Shown: piece by piece, positions 38,827-47,331 of the stretch
Position numbering within the stretch: the stretch's first letter is position 1
Layout of the letters: each line of letters begins with the position of its first letter
Source of the DNA: Azospirillum sp. TSH64
GTDB taxonomy: Bacteria; Pseudomonadota; Alphaproteobacteria; Azospirillales; Azospirillaceae
Direction of reading: 5' to 3'
DNA length: 64,000 nucleotides
NCBI RefSeq assembly: GCF_003116035.1
Contig: NZ_LGQW01000015.1
Location: forward strand, 1,743,876 to 1,807,875
Program-made: the position numbers and the translations under genes
The notes under the pieces: model-generated
The model's database searches: none
Told to the model about the DNA's origin: nothing
The model's input: only the letters and a program-made list of their open reading frames with translations

Positions 38827-39978
38827 TCAGCCATCCGCGGGCGCGCTTCGCCGCGCCATCGCGGTCCAGGCCGTCAGGAAGCGGTCGACCGCCTCGTCAT
38901 CGCTGGTCCAGCCCAGACTGACCCGGATGGCGCTTGCGGCGGAGCGGTCGTCCTCGCCCATCGCCGCCAGCACATGGGAGGGCTTCACCTTGCCGCTGGA
39001 GCAGGCCGATCCGGCGCTGACCGCCACGCCGGCGAGGTCCAGCGTCATCACCTGGGTTTCTCCGGCGAGGCCGGCCAGCATCAGGCAGCTGGTGTTGGCG
39101 ACCCGCGCCGCACCGGCCCCCATCACCCGGGCGTGCGGGATGGCGGCCAGCGCCTCCCGCTCCAGCCGGTCGCGCAGGGAGGCACGGTCGGCGGCCTCCG
39201 CCAGCCCGTCCAACGCCAGCCGGGCCGCGGCGCCGAAGCCGACGATGCCCAGCAGGTTCTCGGTACCGGCCCGCTTGCGCCGCTCCTGCCCGCCGCCGCG
39301 GATCAGCGCATCGGGTTCGAGCCCCTCCGCCAGGATCAGGGCGCCGACGCCGGTCGGACCGCCCAGCTTGTGGGCAGACAGCGTCATCAGATCGACGCCG
39401 AGATCGGGCAGGGACAGCGGCATCCGGCCGGCCGCCTGCACCGCGTCGCAATGGAGCAGCGCGCCATGGGCGTGGGCGATCCGGGCCGCGTCGGCCACCG
39501 GCTGGATCACCCCGGTCTCGTTGTTGACCAGCATCAGCGAGACCAGGGCCGGGGTGTCCGCAGCGGCCAGCCGGCGCTCCAGATCGTCCAGGTCGGCGAC
39601 GCCATCGCGGTCCACGCCGAAGCGCTCCGCCCCGGGCTGGGCGGCCAGCACCGACTCATGTTCGATGGCGGAGGTCAGCGCACGGCGGCCGGGGAAACCG
39701 CGGAGAGCGAAGTTGTTCGCCTCCGTCCCGCTGCCGGTGAACAGGACCTGTGCCGGCTTCACGCCCACCAGCGTCGCCACGGCGGCACGCGCCTCTTCCA
39801 CCGCCCGGCGGGCGCTGCGGCCGAAGGCATGGACGGAGGACGGGTTGCCGACCAGATCCATCGCCTGACCCATCGCCGCCTTTACCTCCGGCTTCAGCGG
39901 AGCGGTGGCGTTGTGGTCGAGATAGACACCGGTTCGTCTGAACGAGGCAACGGGTGTGGCAACGGGCTGGGAAGTCAC
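38827..39978 (-). CDS. iscS: Cysteine desulfurase
   Basis: PLP enzyme that takes sulfur from cysteine for Fe-S clusters and tRNA thiolation. The N-terminal motif is GVYLDHNATAPLKPEV, the aspartate site NNETGVIQPV, and the PLP lysine lies in LSAHKLGGPTGVGAL. The catalytic cysteine loop is SAGSACSSGKVKPSHVL near residue 325. With 383 aa it is a little shorter than E. coli IscS and ends without the IscU-docking tail LVEMYK-like sequence; NifS-like desulfurases are possible alternatives. It lies 45 bases after iscR, so it should share its control. Confidence 0.92.
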   Translation of the reverse strand: MTSQPVATPVASFRRTGVYLDHNATAPLKPEVKAAMGQAMDLVGNPSSVHAFGRSARRAVEEARAAVATLVGVKPAQVLFTGSGTEANNFALRGFPGRRALTSAIEHESVLAAQPGAERFGVDRDGVADLDDLERRLAAADTPALVSLMLVNNETGVIQPVADAARIAHAHGALLHCDAVQAAGRMPLSLPDLGVDLMTLSAHKLGGPTGVGALILAEGLEPDALIRGGGQERRKRAGTENLLGIVGFGAAARLALDGLAEAADRASLRDRLEREALAAIPHARVMGAGAARVANTSCLMLAGLAGETQVMTLDLAGVAVSAGSACSSGKVKPSHVLAAMGEDDRSAASAIRVSLGWTSDDEAVDRFLTAWTAMARRSAPADG

Positions 39979-40023
39979 TTTTCAGAAGCGCTCAACGTGA
40001 AAGGCCACTCTCTTTGGTCTGCA

Positions 40024-40506
40024 TCACTCGGCGGCAGCGGCGGCGCTGTCGGTGGCCGGGGCCGGGCGCAACAGGTTCAGGCCGCTGGTGCCGATGATCC
40101 GCCGCTCCACCACATCGGCGACGGTGACCGAGCTGAGATACATATGGATCTGGTTGCCCAGCTCTTCCCACAAATCGTGGGTCAGGCAGCGCGAGCGGTT
40201 GGTGCGGCAGCCCTGCGGCGTGCCGTTGGCGCAGCGGGTGGTGCGGATCGGCTCGTCCACCGCCAGGATGATGTCGGACACCCGGGTCGCATCTGCCGGG
40301 TGGGCAAGCAGATAGCCGCCGCCGGGGCCGCGCACGCTCTTGACCAGACCGCCCTTGCGCAGCTTGGCGAACAGCTGCTCCAGATAGGACAGGGAAATCT
40401 CCTGCCGCTCCGCGATGTCGGCCAGCGCGACCGGGCTGCCCTGGCTGGTGGCGGCCAGATCGACCATCGCCATCACGGCATAGCGTCCCTTGGTGCTGAG
40501 TCTCAT
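40024..40506 (-). CDS. iscR: Rrf2-family regulator IscR
   Basis: Iron-sulfur sensor and repressor of isc genes. The winged-helix N-terminus reads [18 protein letters not shown], with [31 protein letters not shown] as the recognition and wing part. Three cysteines, 92, 100 and 107, followed by His110 ([20 protein letters not shown]) match the Cys3His [2Fe-2S] site of IscR. The C-terminus is Ala-rich. It overlaps cysE by 4 bases; both are transcribed from the promoter at 41457-41485. Confidence 0.95.
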   Translation of the reverse strand: MRLSTKGRYAVMAMVDLAATSQGSPVALADIAERQEISLSYLEQLFAKLRKGGLVKSVRGPGGGYLLAHPADATRVSDIILAVDEPIRTTRCANGTPQGCRTNRSRCLTHDLWEELGNQIHMYLSSVTVADVVERRIIGTSGLNLLRPAPATDSAAAAAE

Positions 40507-41288
40507 CGCGATTCTCCTTGCGCTTCGTGCATCCCGTTTGCGTGGGACGCCACCGTCTCTAGCGGTGTGGGTGTTGAACGGGGGAGGGCAGCGGGCGGAC
40601 GATCCGCTTCCAGCTCGCCGACACGGGCCTGCAGCGCCGTCATCTGGTCGAGCAGGCCGGTCAGCGCGCGGGCAACCGGGTCGGGGATGTCGCCGCAGGG
40701 GGTGCCGTAGGGCATGAATTTGCGGGTTTCGGCGCGGTCGCGCGCCACCACCGGCTTGGCGGGAATGCCGACCACCGCAGTGTCTGCCGGCACGTCGGCC
40801 ACCACCACCGCATTGGCACCGATGCGCGCGCCGCGTCCGATGGTGATGGCGCCCAGGATCTTGGCGCCGGCCCCGACGATGACGCCGTCGCCCAGCGTCG
40901 GGTGGCGCTTGCCGGGATTGAGCGAGGTGCCGCCCAGCGTCACCCCATGATAGAGCATGACGTCGTCGCCGATCTCCGCCGTCTCGCCGATCACGACACC
41001 CATGCCGTGGTCGATGAAGAAGCGGCGTCCGATGGTGGCGCCGGGATGGATTTCAATGCCGGTCAGCGACCGGGCGATCTGCGAGATCAGGCGGGCGGTG
41101 GTGTGCAATCCGGCGTCGCGGGCGCGCCGGGCAATGCGGTGGAGAACGATGGCGTGCAAGCCGGGGTAGCAGAGCGCGACCTCGAGCCGGGACCGCGCGG
41201 CGGGGTCGCGCGCCATGATCCCATCGATCTCTTCGCGAAGATGCTTGAACACGCCATCACCCGCCGTGGTATAGTCCGCCGCTCTCAT
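40503..41288 (-). CDS. cysE: Serine O-acetyltransferase
   Basis: Makes O-acetylserine for cysteine synthesis. The N-terminal helical domain contains [23 protein letters not shown]. The left-handed beta helix runs from [44 protein letters not shown] to [22 protein letters not shown]. At 261 aa the length is normal. It heads the isc operon, so cysteine supply and desulfurisation are linked in one transcript. The start ATG 41288 follows a 170-base leader. Confidence 0.96.
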   Translation of the reverse strand: MRAADYTTAGDGVFKHLREEIDGIMARDPAARSRLEVALCYPGLHAIVLHRIARRARDAGLHTTARLISQIARSLTGIEIHPGATIGRRFFIDHGMGVVIGETAEIGDDVMLYHGVTLGGTSLNPGKRHPTLGDGVIVGAGAKILGAITIGRGARIGANAVVVADVPADTAVVGIPAKPVVARDRAETRKFMPYGTPCGDIPDPVARALTGLLDQMTALQARVGELEADRPPAALPRSTPTPLETVASHANGMHEAQGESR

Positions 41289-41634
41289 CGGCCGCCCGTG
41301 CCCGGTTTCGGCCTGTCGGACCCTTGCGGTTCAGGACCTTCCGGTCCGAAACCTCGACGGTTCAGACCGGTAGGGACCCGGACTTATCGATGGGTCCGGC
41401 TAGCGCTGGAGCCGATCGGGCGGGTCAGGCGGGTTGTCCCGGAGGACGTTACGACGCATATATGATGACCAAGCAAAACGGTCAAGAATTGTGTGCGGAA
41501 AACCCCACTCCGAGACGGGAAAATCCGTGACGGGCCGGACGGCCCGTGCGCCGGGGCGGTTTGCCGGATGAAAGTCCGGCCGGTCGCCGCGGCGGTTCCA
41601 ACAACCCTTTGTCCGCGTCAGGAACGTCGTTCCC
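41289..41634. other. Divergent intergenic region between cysE and the hydrolase gene
   Basis: This 346-base stretch holds no gene I can support. It carries the cysE promoter at 41457-41485. The leader of about 165 bases contains GGACC/GGTCC-rich short repeats, including CGGTTCAG twice, which could fold. I recognise no known riboswitch. The promoter of the rightward gene at 41635 is not evident. Confidence 0.55.
41457..41485 (-). promoter_or_regulatory. Promoter of the cysE-iscR-iscS operon with a dyad operator
   Basis: On the minus strand TTGACC (41480-41485) and TATATG (41457-41462) are spaced by exactly 17 bases. A dyad TGACC-N9-GGTCA (41466-41470 with 41480-41484) overlaps the -35 box and spacer. 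Its placement suits an IscR repressor site, but it is not a clear match to the E. coli IscR consensus. Confidence 0.65.
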
Positions 41635-42297
41635 ATGCCTGAAGTGCTCTTCAACGGTCCCGCCGGTCGCCTGGAAGGCCGTTACACCCACGGCAAGCAG
41701 CCGAACGCCCCGGTCGCGCTGCTGTTGCACCCGCACCCGCAGCACAATGGGACGATGAACAACAAGGTGGTCTTCACCCTGTTCCAGTCGTTCACCAAGC
41801 GCGGCTATTCGGCGCTCCGCTTCAATTTCCGCGGCGTCGGGCGCAGCCAGGGCACCTACGACAAGGGGGAGGGCGAACTTGCCGATGCGGCGGCGGCGCT
41901 GGATTGGTTGCAGACCTACAACCCCAACGCTCCGCTCTGCTGGATCGGCGGCGTGTCGTTCGGCGCCTGGATCGGCATGCAACTGCTGATGCGCCGGCCG
42001 GAGATCGACGGCTTCGTGTCGGTCTCGCCGCCGGCCAACCTGTTCGACTTCTCGTTCCTGGCGCCGTGCCCGTCCTCGGGCCTGATCATCCATGGCGACA
42101 AGGACGAGGTGGTGCCCCAGGCCGCGGTGACCAAGCTGGTAACCAAGCTGTCGCACCAGAAGGACATCCGGATCGACCACCGCGTCGTTCCCGGCGCCAG
42201 CCACTTCTTCGTCAACCGCACCGACGATCTGGCGACCCAGGTGGACGATTATCTGGACAAGGCGCTGGGCAATCCCATCGCGGCGGTGGCCGAGTAA
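41635..42297 (+). CDS. Alpha/beta hydrolase
   Basis: Small cytoplasmic serine hydrolase of unknown substrate. LLLHPHPQHNGTMNNKVV holds the oxyanion-side HPHP motif, FNFRGVGRSQG follows, and the nucleophile elbow is GGVSFGAW (serine near residue 107). The acid is likely in HGDKDEVVP and the histidine in VPGASHFF. The length (220 aa) fits the YhdW/dienelactone-hydrolase-like group found in alphaproteobacteria. It is divergent from cysE. Confidence 0.88.
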   Translation: MPEVLFNGPAGRLEGRYTHGKQPNAPVALLLHPHPQHNGTMNNKVVFTLFQSFTKRGYSALRFNFRGVGRSQGTYDKGEGELADAAAALDWLQTYNPNAPLCWIGGVSFGAWIGMQLLMRRPEIDGFVSVSPPANLFDFSFLAPCPSSGLIIHGDKDEVVPQAAVTKLVTKLSHQKDIRIDHRVVPGASHFFVNRTDDLATQVDDYLDKALGNPIAAVAE

Positions 42298-42356
42298 GCA
42301 GGATCAAGCGACGGAGAGCGGGGGAGGGGGCAATCGCCCCGGACCTCCCCACCTCC

Positions 42357-42776
42357 TCATTGTTCGCAGCCCAGAACCCACACGTCGTAGATCGGGTTCT
42401 CCATCGCCGACAGGGCGGGGCTGGAGGAGAACATCCAGCCGCTGAAAACCTGTTCGGCCTGCTCGCCGGGCTTGATCTCCGTCACTTCCAAGAAGGCGGC
42501 GGATTCCGGCGTCTCGATCGGCGGATTTTCGCGGCAGGCGCGCAGGGTGATGCGCAGGCTGCTCATCGCCTTGGTCTCCCCGACCTTCATGGTGAAGGTG
42601 GAGGTGCGGGCGGTCACCTTGTCCAGCCACTGCAGCTTGGCCGCCGGCCGCTCGATCATCTGGCTCGGCACCGGAGCGGCCTGAACGGCCACGGATGCCA
42701 GCAGGGCCGCGGCACCCAGCAGGCCGGCGGCAGGCCGGAGAAGATCGGGCCGGAGATAACTAGAAAGTCTCGTCAC
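42357..42776 (-). CDS. DUF2155 domain-containing exported protein
   Basis: Predicted periplasmic protein of unknown function, widespread in alphaproteobacteria. A signal peptide is followed by ITLRACRENPPIETPESAAFLEVTE and ending WMFSSSPALSAMENPIYDVWVLGC, the family's signature. I chose GTG 42776, which has a GGAAG site and places the signal peptide at the N-terminus; an ATG at 42812 gives a 151-aa form. Neighbours on the same strand are envelope proteins and the complex I subunit NDUFA12. Confidence 0.87.
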   Translation of the reverse strand: MTRLSSYLRPDLLRPAAGLLGAAALLASVAVQAAPVPSQMIERPAAKLQWLDKVTARTSTFTMKVGETKAMSSLRITLRACRENPPIETPESAAFLEVTEIKPGEQAEQVFSGWMFSSSPALSAMENPIYDVWVLGCEQ

Positions 42777-42927
42777 GTCGGATCGCTTCCGTAATTGCGG
42801 ACGGCACCCCATGGCAAGACCCAGCCTGTCAGCGGGAACTGTACCGGGGTGCTCCGCCTTCTATCCCGGAAGCGGGGTCAGCGTCTAGTGGCGGGGGCGC
42901 CGGGGTGCGTTGTGCGGAAATTGCGGC

Positions 42928-43194
42928 TCAGCGCGTGACGGTGCTGCGTGACGCCGGCGCACTGTAGGTGGCGCCCGACCCGCTTTGTGCGGCGCTGCGG
43001 TCTTCGATCTTCTGGGTCGCTGCACCGGCGCCGGCACCCGCAGCCGTTCCGACTACGGCGCCCACCGGTCCGCCGACCACGGCCCCTGCTGCGGCACCGC
43101 CAAGTCCGCCGGTGGCCGATTTCTCTTCCATGTCGGCGCCGCAGGCGGCAGTCGCCAGGGCCACGCCGAGCGCGGCCAGATGGAACAGACGCAT
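42928..43194 (-). CDS. Small glycine-zipper lipoprotein
   Basis: The 88-aa product starts at ATG 43194, with a perfect AGGAGG site. A signal peptide (MRLFHLAALGVALATAAC) ends in a likely lipobox cysteine, so it is probably an envelope lipoprotein. A glycine zipper follows (GGLGGAAAGAVVGGPVGAVVGTAAGAGAGA, residues about 29-58), then a Ser/Ala-rich tail. Such proteins insert in or associate with the outer membrane; the specific role is unknown. Confidence 0.8.
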   Translation of the reverse strand: MRLFHLAALGVALATAACGADMEEKSATGGLGGAAAGAVVGGPVGAVVGTAAGAGAGAATQKIEDRSAAQSGSGATYSAPASRSTVTR

Positions 43195-43312
43195 CGCGTT
43201 CCTCCTGCTTCGTGATCCGGCGGCGATGGCCATCCGGACTGGAGAGGGAACGCATAGGCGCGGCCGTCGGTTCCGGCCACGCCCAGGGTTGGAAATCACT
43301 GCTGGTTGGAAA

Positions 43313-43834
43313 TCACAGCTTCGGCGGCTGGGCCGGGGCCTGTCCCGGGGTCTGGCCCTGCTGGCCGTTGGCCTGATCGCCCGACTTGCTCATGCTCTGC
43401 AGCGAGAAGATGACCTGTCCCAGCAGCTGTTCCAGGCCCGGCGTGCTCTGGGTAAACTCGATCTTGCCGTTCGGCTTGATGGCGTCGGGATCGCCGCCCG
43501 GCTCCAGCGACAGGAACTTGCCGCCCAGCAGGCTTTCCGAGGCGATGACCGCCGCGGTGTCCCTCGGCAGCTTCACCGAATTGTCGACCGACAGGTGAAC
43601 CACCGCCTGATAGGTGGTGGGATCGAGCGTCAGCCCGGTGACCGTGCCGACCTTCACGCCGCTGATGCGCACGTCGGCGCCGCTTTGCAGGCCGGTGATG
43701 CTGTTGAAGTTGGCGGTGACGTCATACCCCTGCACCTTGCGCAGGTCCGCACTTTTGTAGGCGAAGGCAAGGAACACGGCGGCCACGGCGAGCACGACGC
43801 CGCCAAGCACGGTCTCAATCACATTCCGGCGCAT
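43313..43834 (-). CDS. mlaD: MlaD-family protein (phospholipid trafficking)
   Basis: Inner-membrane-anchored MCE-domain protein of the Mla system, which keeps phospholipids out of the outer leaflet. One N-terminal membrane segment (VIETVLGGVVLAVAAVFLAFAY) is followed by the MCE domain: VTANFNSITGLQSGADVRISGVKVGTVTGLTLDP, then ASESLLGGKFLSLEPGGDPD. The tail is Gln/Pro-rich. At 173 aa it matches alphaproteobacterial MlaD. The other mla genes are not next to it. Confidence 0.87.
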   Translation of the reverse strand: MRRNVIETVLGGVVLAVAAVFLAFAYKSADLRKVQGYDVTANFNSITGLQSGADVRISGVKVGTVTGLTLDPTTYQAVVHLSVDNSVKLPRDTAAVIASESLLGGKFLSLEPGGDPDAIKPNGKIEFTQSTPGLEQLLGQVIFSLQSMSKSGDQANGQQGQTPGQAPAQPPKL

Positions 43835-43867
43835 AGAGCTATCCTGCTGCGAATTCCCGAATCGAAA

Positions 43868-43888
43868 CCCGGCCCGCATGGGGCCGGG
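43868..43888 (-). terminator. Probable terminator after the NDUFA12 gene
   Basis: CCCGGCCC (43868-43875) and GGGCCGGG (43881-43888) form an 8-bp stem with a five-base loop, followed on the minus strand by TTTCGATT. It lies 50 bases after the NDUFA12 stop and before mlaD. Confidence 0.6.
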
Positions 43889-43937
43889 CTTTCCGTTCCG
43901 CTTTCCGTTCCGACCCGGTGGTCGGTGCCGGCGTGGA

Positions 43938-44330
43938 TCAGCTCGGAGTCCAGGGCTCGTAATCGCCGGTGGCCGGCACGCGCTGCCCGCCGGCCAGCAC
44001 ATGGCCGGGCGGACGGTAGGCCTGGACCGAGCCCGACATGTTGGGCAGATGTTCCTTCTGCCACGGCTTGTGGTAGGCGCTCGACCCCTCGGGCAGCGGC
44101 TCCTTGGTGGTGTGGTGCAGCCACCCGTGCCATTCCGGCGGGATCTTGGAGGCGTCGGGCTCACCGGCATACAGGACCCAGCGGCGCTCGCGCGTGCCGG
44201 GCTTGGTGTCCTTGTTGCGGTAATAGACGTTGCCGAAGCGGTCGCTGCCGACCTTGGCGCCCCGACGCCACGTGACGTAACGGATGTGAATGTTCGCCAG
44301 TTTGGTGAACAGGGAGATCGGCTCGCTCAT
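43938..44330 (-). CDS. NADH:ubiquinone oxidoreductase accessory subunit NDUFA12
   Basis: Supernumerary complex I subunit shared by alphaproteobacteria and mitochondria, at the matrix-like arm. Family motifs include VGSDRFGNVYYRNK, RRWVLYAGEPDASKIPPEWHGWLHHT and the C-terminal ending GDYEPWTPS. At 130 aa the length is normal. It lies near MlaD and DUF2155 genes, an arrangement often seen in alphaproteobacteria. Confidence 0.95.
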   Translation of the reverse strand: MSEPISLFTKLANIHIRYVTWRRGAKVGSDRFGNVYYRNKDTKPGTRERRWVLYAGEPDASKIPPEWHGWLHHTTKEPLPEGSSAYHKPWQKEHLPNMSGSVQAYRPPGHVLAGGQRVPATGDYEPWTPS

Positions 44331-44464
44331 CGTCGCTCACGAATTCCGGAGTCTGGCCCCGCGGAAACGGGGCTGGTCGAATGCGGGCCGCACTATGACA
44401 CCGCAAGGCACGCGCGTCCACCGTTGGTGAGGCCAAAGCTGCCCACAGGGTGGAATGAGCGGAG

Positions 44465-44872
44465 CTATTGCAGGCGGGTCGCGGCGATCTTGGCCGTATC
44501 GACCGGGGTGGCGGTGCAGCCGCCCAGCGTCGGGCCGACCGGAAGCTCGCCGAAGGCCGCCAGCGCGCCCTCCGCCTTCAACCGGCCGACGAATCCGGGT
44601 TCCACGCCGCGGGCGACCCAGGCGAATCCAAGCCAGGTGGATCGCACCGGCTCGCCCCCGGCCCGCACCATCGCCGCCATCGCCTCGGCATCGCTGGTGC
44701 CGGGGGAGAAGACCGCCAGCATCAGGCCGTCGGTCGTGTCGGGCAGCGCAGCGCGTTGCAGCGACAGCCCCATCAGCCCGGCCCAGACCAGCAGGACACC
44801 GCCCAGCAACGCCGCGGCGAGGCCGTGGCCGATGGGAAATGCAGCAGGGGAAGGGGCGGGGCTGTCGCTCAT
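44465..44872 (-). CDS. Hypothetical membrane-anchored protein (135 aa)
   Basis: I do not recognise this gene. The product has one hydrophobic segment at about residues 17-38 (AAALLGGVLLVWAGLMGLSL) and a C-terminal part of about 95 residues outside the membrane, including AMAAMVRAGGEPVRSTWLGFAWVARG. This could be a compact fold carried at the membrane. The ATG at 44872 was chosen because the sequence upstream in the same frame is Arg/Gly-rich. It lies between the MFS gene and NDUFA12 on the same strand. Confidence 0.65.
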   Translation of the reverse strand: MSDSPAPSPAAFPIGHGLAAALLGGVLLVWAGLMGLSLQRAALPDTTDGLMLAVFSPGTSDAEAMAAMVRAGGEPVRSTWLGFAWVARGVEPGFVGRLKAEGALAAFGELPVGPTLGGCTATPVDTAKIAATRLQ

Positions 44873-44883
44873 GGTCGTATATC

Positions 44884-46134
44884 TTACGCCTTTGCCTCGG
44901 CCGCCGCCAGCGACGGGGCGGGCTTCTCGGCGATCGGCCAGTGGACGATGGTCGCGAACATCGCCAGCGCCACGCCCAGCCACCAGACCACATCGTAGGA
45001 CCCCGTCCGCTCATACAGTACGCCGCCGAGCCAGACACCCAGGAAGCCGCCGACCTGATGGCTGAAGAAGGCGAAGCCGTAGAGCGTGCCCATGTAGCGG
45101 GTGCCGAACATCAGCGCGACGAGGCTAGAGGTCGGCGGCACGGTGGACAGCCACAGCAGGCCCATCACCGCGGCATAGGCGATCACCGTCACAGACGAGA
45201 TCGGCAGCAGGATGAAGATTGCCGTCGCGATGCCGCGAGAGAAATAGTTGGCGCACAGCAGGTAGCGCTTGCTGACCTTGCCCGCCAGGATACCGGAGGC
45301 ATAGGAGCCGATGACGTTGAACAGGCCGATCAGCGCCAGCGCCCAGGCGGCGAGCGTCGGGCTGATGCCTGCGGCGGTGAGGTAAGGCGGCAGGTGGGTG
45401 GTGATGAAGGCCAGCTGGAAGCCGCAGACGAAGAAGCCGGCGACCAGCAGCACATAGCTGCGGTGCTGGAAGGCCTGCCGCACCGCGGCGATGTAGCCGA
45501 TGTTGGCACCGGTCACCGCCGGTGTGCCGCTCGCCGTCATGCCCTTCGGACCGGGGAAGACGCCGGCCAGCAGCGGCACCGCGATCATCGAAGCGGCCAG
45601 CAGCAACAGGGCGGTCTGCCAGCCGAAGCCGGCGATGAAGGCCTGCCCCATGGGCGCGAACAGGAACTGGCCCATCGACCCGGCGGCGGTGGCGATGCCG
45701 ACCGACCAGCTGCGCTGTTCCGGCGGCAGCAGCCGGGTGAAGCCGGCGATGATGATGCCGAAGGAAGCGCCGGACAGGCCCAGCCCGATCAGCACGCCGG
45801 CGGTCAGGTACAGCTCGACGCTGGTGGTGGCATAGGGCATCAGCGCCAGCCCGGCCGCATAAAGAATCCCGCCCCCGGCCAGCACCGGGGCCGGACCGTA
45901 GCGGTCGGTCAGCGCCCCGGCGAAGGGGCCGCCGGCGCCCCACAGGATGTTCTGGATCGCCATCGCCAGCGCGAAGACGTCGCGGCCCCAGCCGCGGGTT
46001 TCCGAAAGCGGGCCGATGAACAGGCCCATGCTGGAGCGCGGTCCGAAGGCCAGCATCGAGATCAGGCAGCCGCAGACGACGACGAGTGCAGGCGTCCTCC
46101 AGGAGGGCGCCGGTGCAGGGGTAACGGTGGTCAA
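44884..46134 (-). CDS. MFS transporter
   Basis: Major facilitator with 12 predicted helices in 416 aa; the substrate is unknown. It begins with CGCLISMLAFGPRSSMGLF and has the MFS loop motif as GALTDRYGPAPVLAGG after helix 2. GLGLSGASFGIIIAGFTRL and ATAAGSMGQFLFAPMGQ complete the N-terminal half. The pattern is that of the oxalate/formate antiporter-like (OFA/monocarboxylate) group. A LysR regulator gene lies 122 bases upstream on the same strand and may control it. Confidence 0.87.
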   Translation of the reverse strand: MTTVTPAPAPSWRTPALVVVCGCLISMLAFGPRSSMGLFIGPLSETRGWGRDVFALAMAIQNILWGAGGPFAGALTDRYGPAPVLAGGGILYAAGLALMPYATTSVELYLTAGVLIGLGLSGASFGIIIAGFTRLLPPEQRSWSVGIATAAGSMGQFLFAPMGQAFIAGFGWQTALLLLAASMIAVPLLAGVFPGPKGMTASGTPAVTGANIGYIAAVRQAFQHRSYVLLVAGFFVCGFQLAFITTHLPPYLTAAGISPTLAAWALALIGLFNVIGSYASGILAGKVSKRYLLCANYFSRGIATAIFILLPISSVTVIAYAAVMGLLWLSTVPPTSSLVALMFGTRYMGTLYGFAFFSHQVGGFLGVWLGGVLYERTGSYDVVWWLGVALAMFATIVHWPIAEKPAPSLAAAEAKA

Positions 46135-46256
46135 GGCATCCTCCCGGATCCGGGCGCCTCTGCGGGGTATCGCCGCGCGCCGGTGTTGTGAAACTGCTCT
46201 GCCTGCGACGATAGGCGGGCCTCAACAGTTCGGCAAATTCATAATCGGCAACCAGG

Positions 46257-47210
46257 TCATTCCGCAGCGGAATGCAGGAGGGGATGCTCATCCATCGCGT
46301 GCTTGGGCACCGCGCAACTCGGCAGGCGCCCGATTGCCAGTTCCCGCCGAAGCGCCTCTTCCAGCCGGTCGAAGACAGAGACGATGCGTCCGGCCGTCCG
46401 CGACTGGATCAGCCAGATCGTCACCGACATCCGGAAGTTGGGAAGGTCGAGCGGGCGCACCGCCGTCGCATCGGGGATCGGCGCGATCAGCCCCATCGGT
46501 GCCAGGCCGAAGCCGACGCCGCGGGTCACCAGCGACACCAGCAGGCTCTGGTCGTAGGCCTCCACCGTTACGTTCGGCTGCAAGCCGAGCGGCGCCAGCG
46601 CCTGCTGCAACGCCTCGCGGTAACGGCAACCGTTCGGCTGCAGCACCCAGCCGCGCTGGTTCATGGTGGCGAGATCGCTGGAGGCGTCATCGGGAGAGGC
46701 GATGATGTTGACAGGCTCGGTACCGATCCGGCGGACCGGCAGATCGTCGGGCGGCGCCTGCCCCTCGCACAGCAGGATCACCGCGCCGTCCAGCGTGCCG
46801 GCGCGGACCTGCTCGATCAACGGGTTGCTCCAATCCGAATGCAGCCGCAGGGTCAGGCCGGGGAAGCCGGCGCGCAGCTCGTCCAGCGGCCGTCCGGTGG
46901 CCAGCGCGGTCAGCACATGGGCCATGCCGAGCCGCAGCAGCCCGCGCGGTTCGGCCGATCCGGCGAACGCGTCGGCGAAGTCGCTGGCAGCCGCGAGGAT
47001 TCGCCTTGCATGGGCCAGCGCCAGTTCGCCATCGCGGGTCAGGGCCAGCGGCTTGGTCTGCCGGTCGAACAGCACGACGCCAAGCTCCGCCTCCAGCCGC
47101 TGGATCAGCCGCGACACGGCGGACTGCGTCAGCCCCAGCCGGTTGCCGGCCTCCTGCACCGACTGCGCATCGGCAACGGCGATGAAGGTGCGGATCTCGT
47201 TGAGCTTCAT
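46257..47210 (-). CDS. LysR-family transcriptional regulator
   Basis: DNA-binding regulator with the typical N-terminal HTH (MKLNEIRTFIAVADAQSVQEAGNRLGLTQSAVSRLIQRLEAELGVVLFDR) and a C-terminal effector domain (about residues 90-295). The start ATG 47210 matches the usual LysR N-terminus; the frame is open a further 16 codons. It is divergent from the NUDIX gene and lies upstream of the MFS carrier, the likely target. Confidence 0.92.
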   Translation of the reverse strand: MKLNEIRTFIAVADAQSVQEAGNRLGLTQSAVSRLIQRLEAELGVVLFDRQTKPLALTRDGELALAHARRILAAASDFADAFAGSAEPRGLLRLGMAHVLTALATGRPLDELRAGFPGLTLRLHSDWSNPLIEQVRAGTLDGAVILLCEGQAPPDDLPVRRIGTEPVNIIASPDDASSDLATMNQRGWVLQPNGCRYREALQQALAPLGLQPNVTVEAYDQSLLVSLVTRGVGFGLAPMGLIAPIPDATAVRPLDLPNFRMSVTIWLIQSRTAGRIVSVFDRLEEALRRELAIGRLPSCAVPKHAMDEHPLLHSAAE

Positions 47211-47331
47211 GGGGCGGCCATTTGGTCGGGTAGGGTGTGCGCCGGCAGGACGCGGCACTGCATCTTCGCGTCTGGTGTACCAGTGTCGGACCGCGCTACC
47301 CTCGGGTCAAGACATCGATAGGGAGCCGTTC

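Noticed and set aside
38619-38834. 71-codon minus-strand frame bridging iscS and hscB, ending in an ATGA overlap with hscB
   Set aside because: The junctions look attractive, but the translation is Arg-rich with no motif, includes the DNA tandem repeat, and third-position GC is well below that of neighbours. I would accept it only if conserved in relatives.
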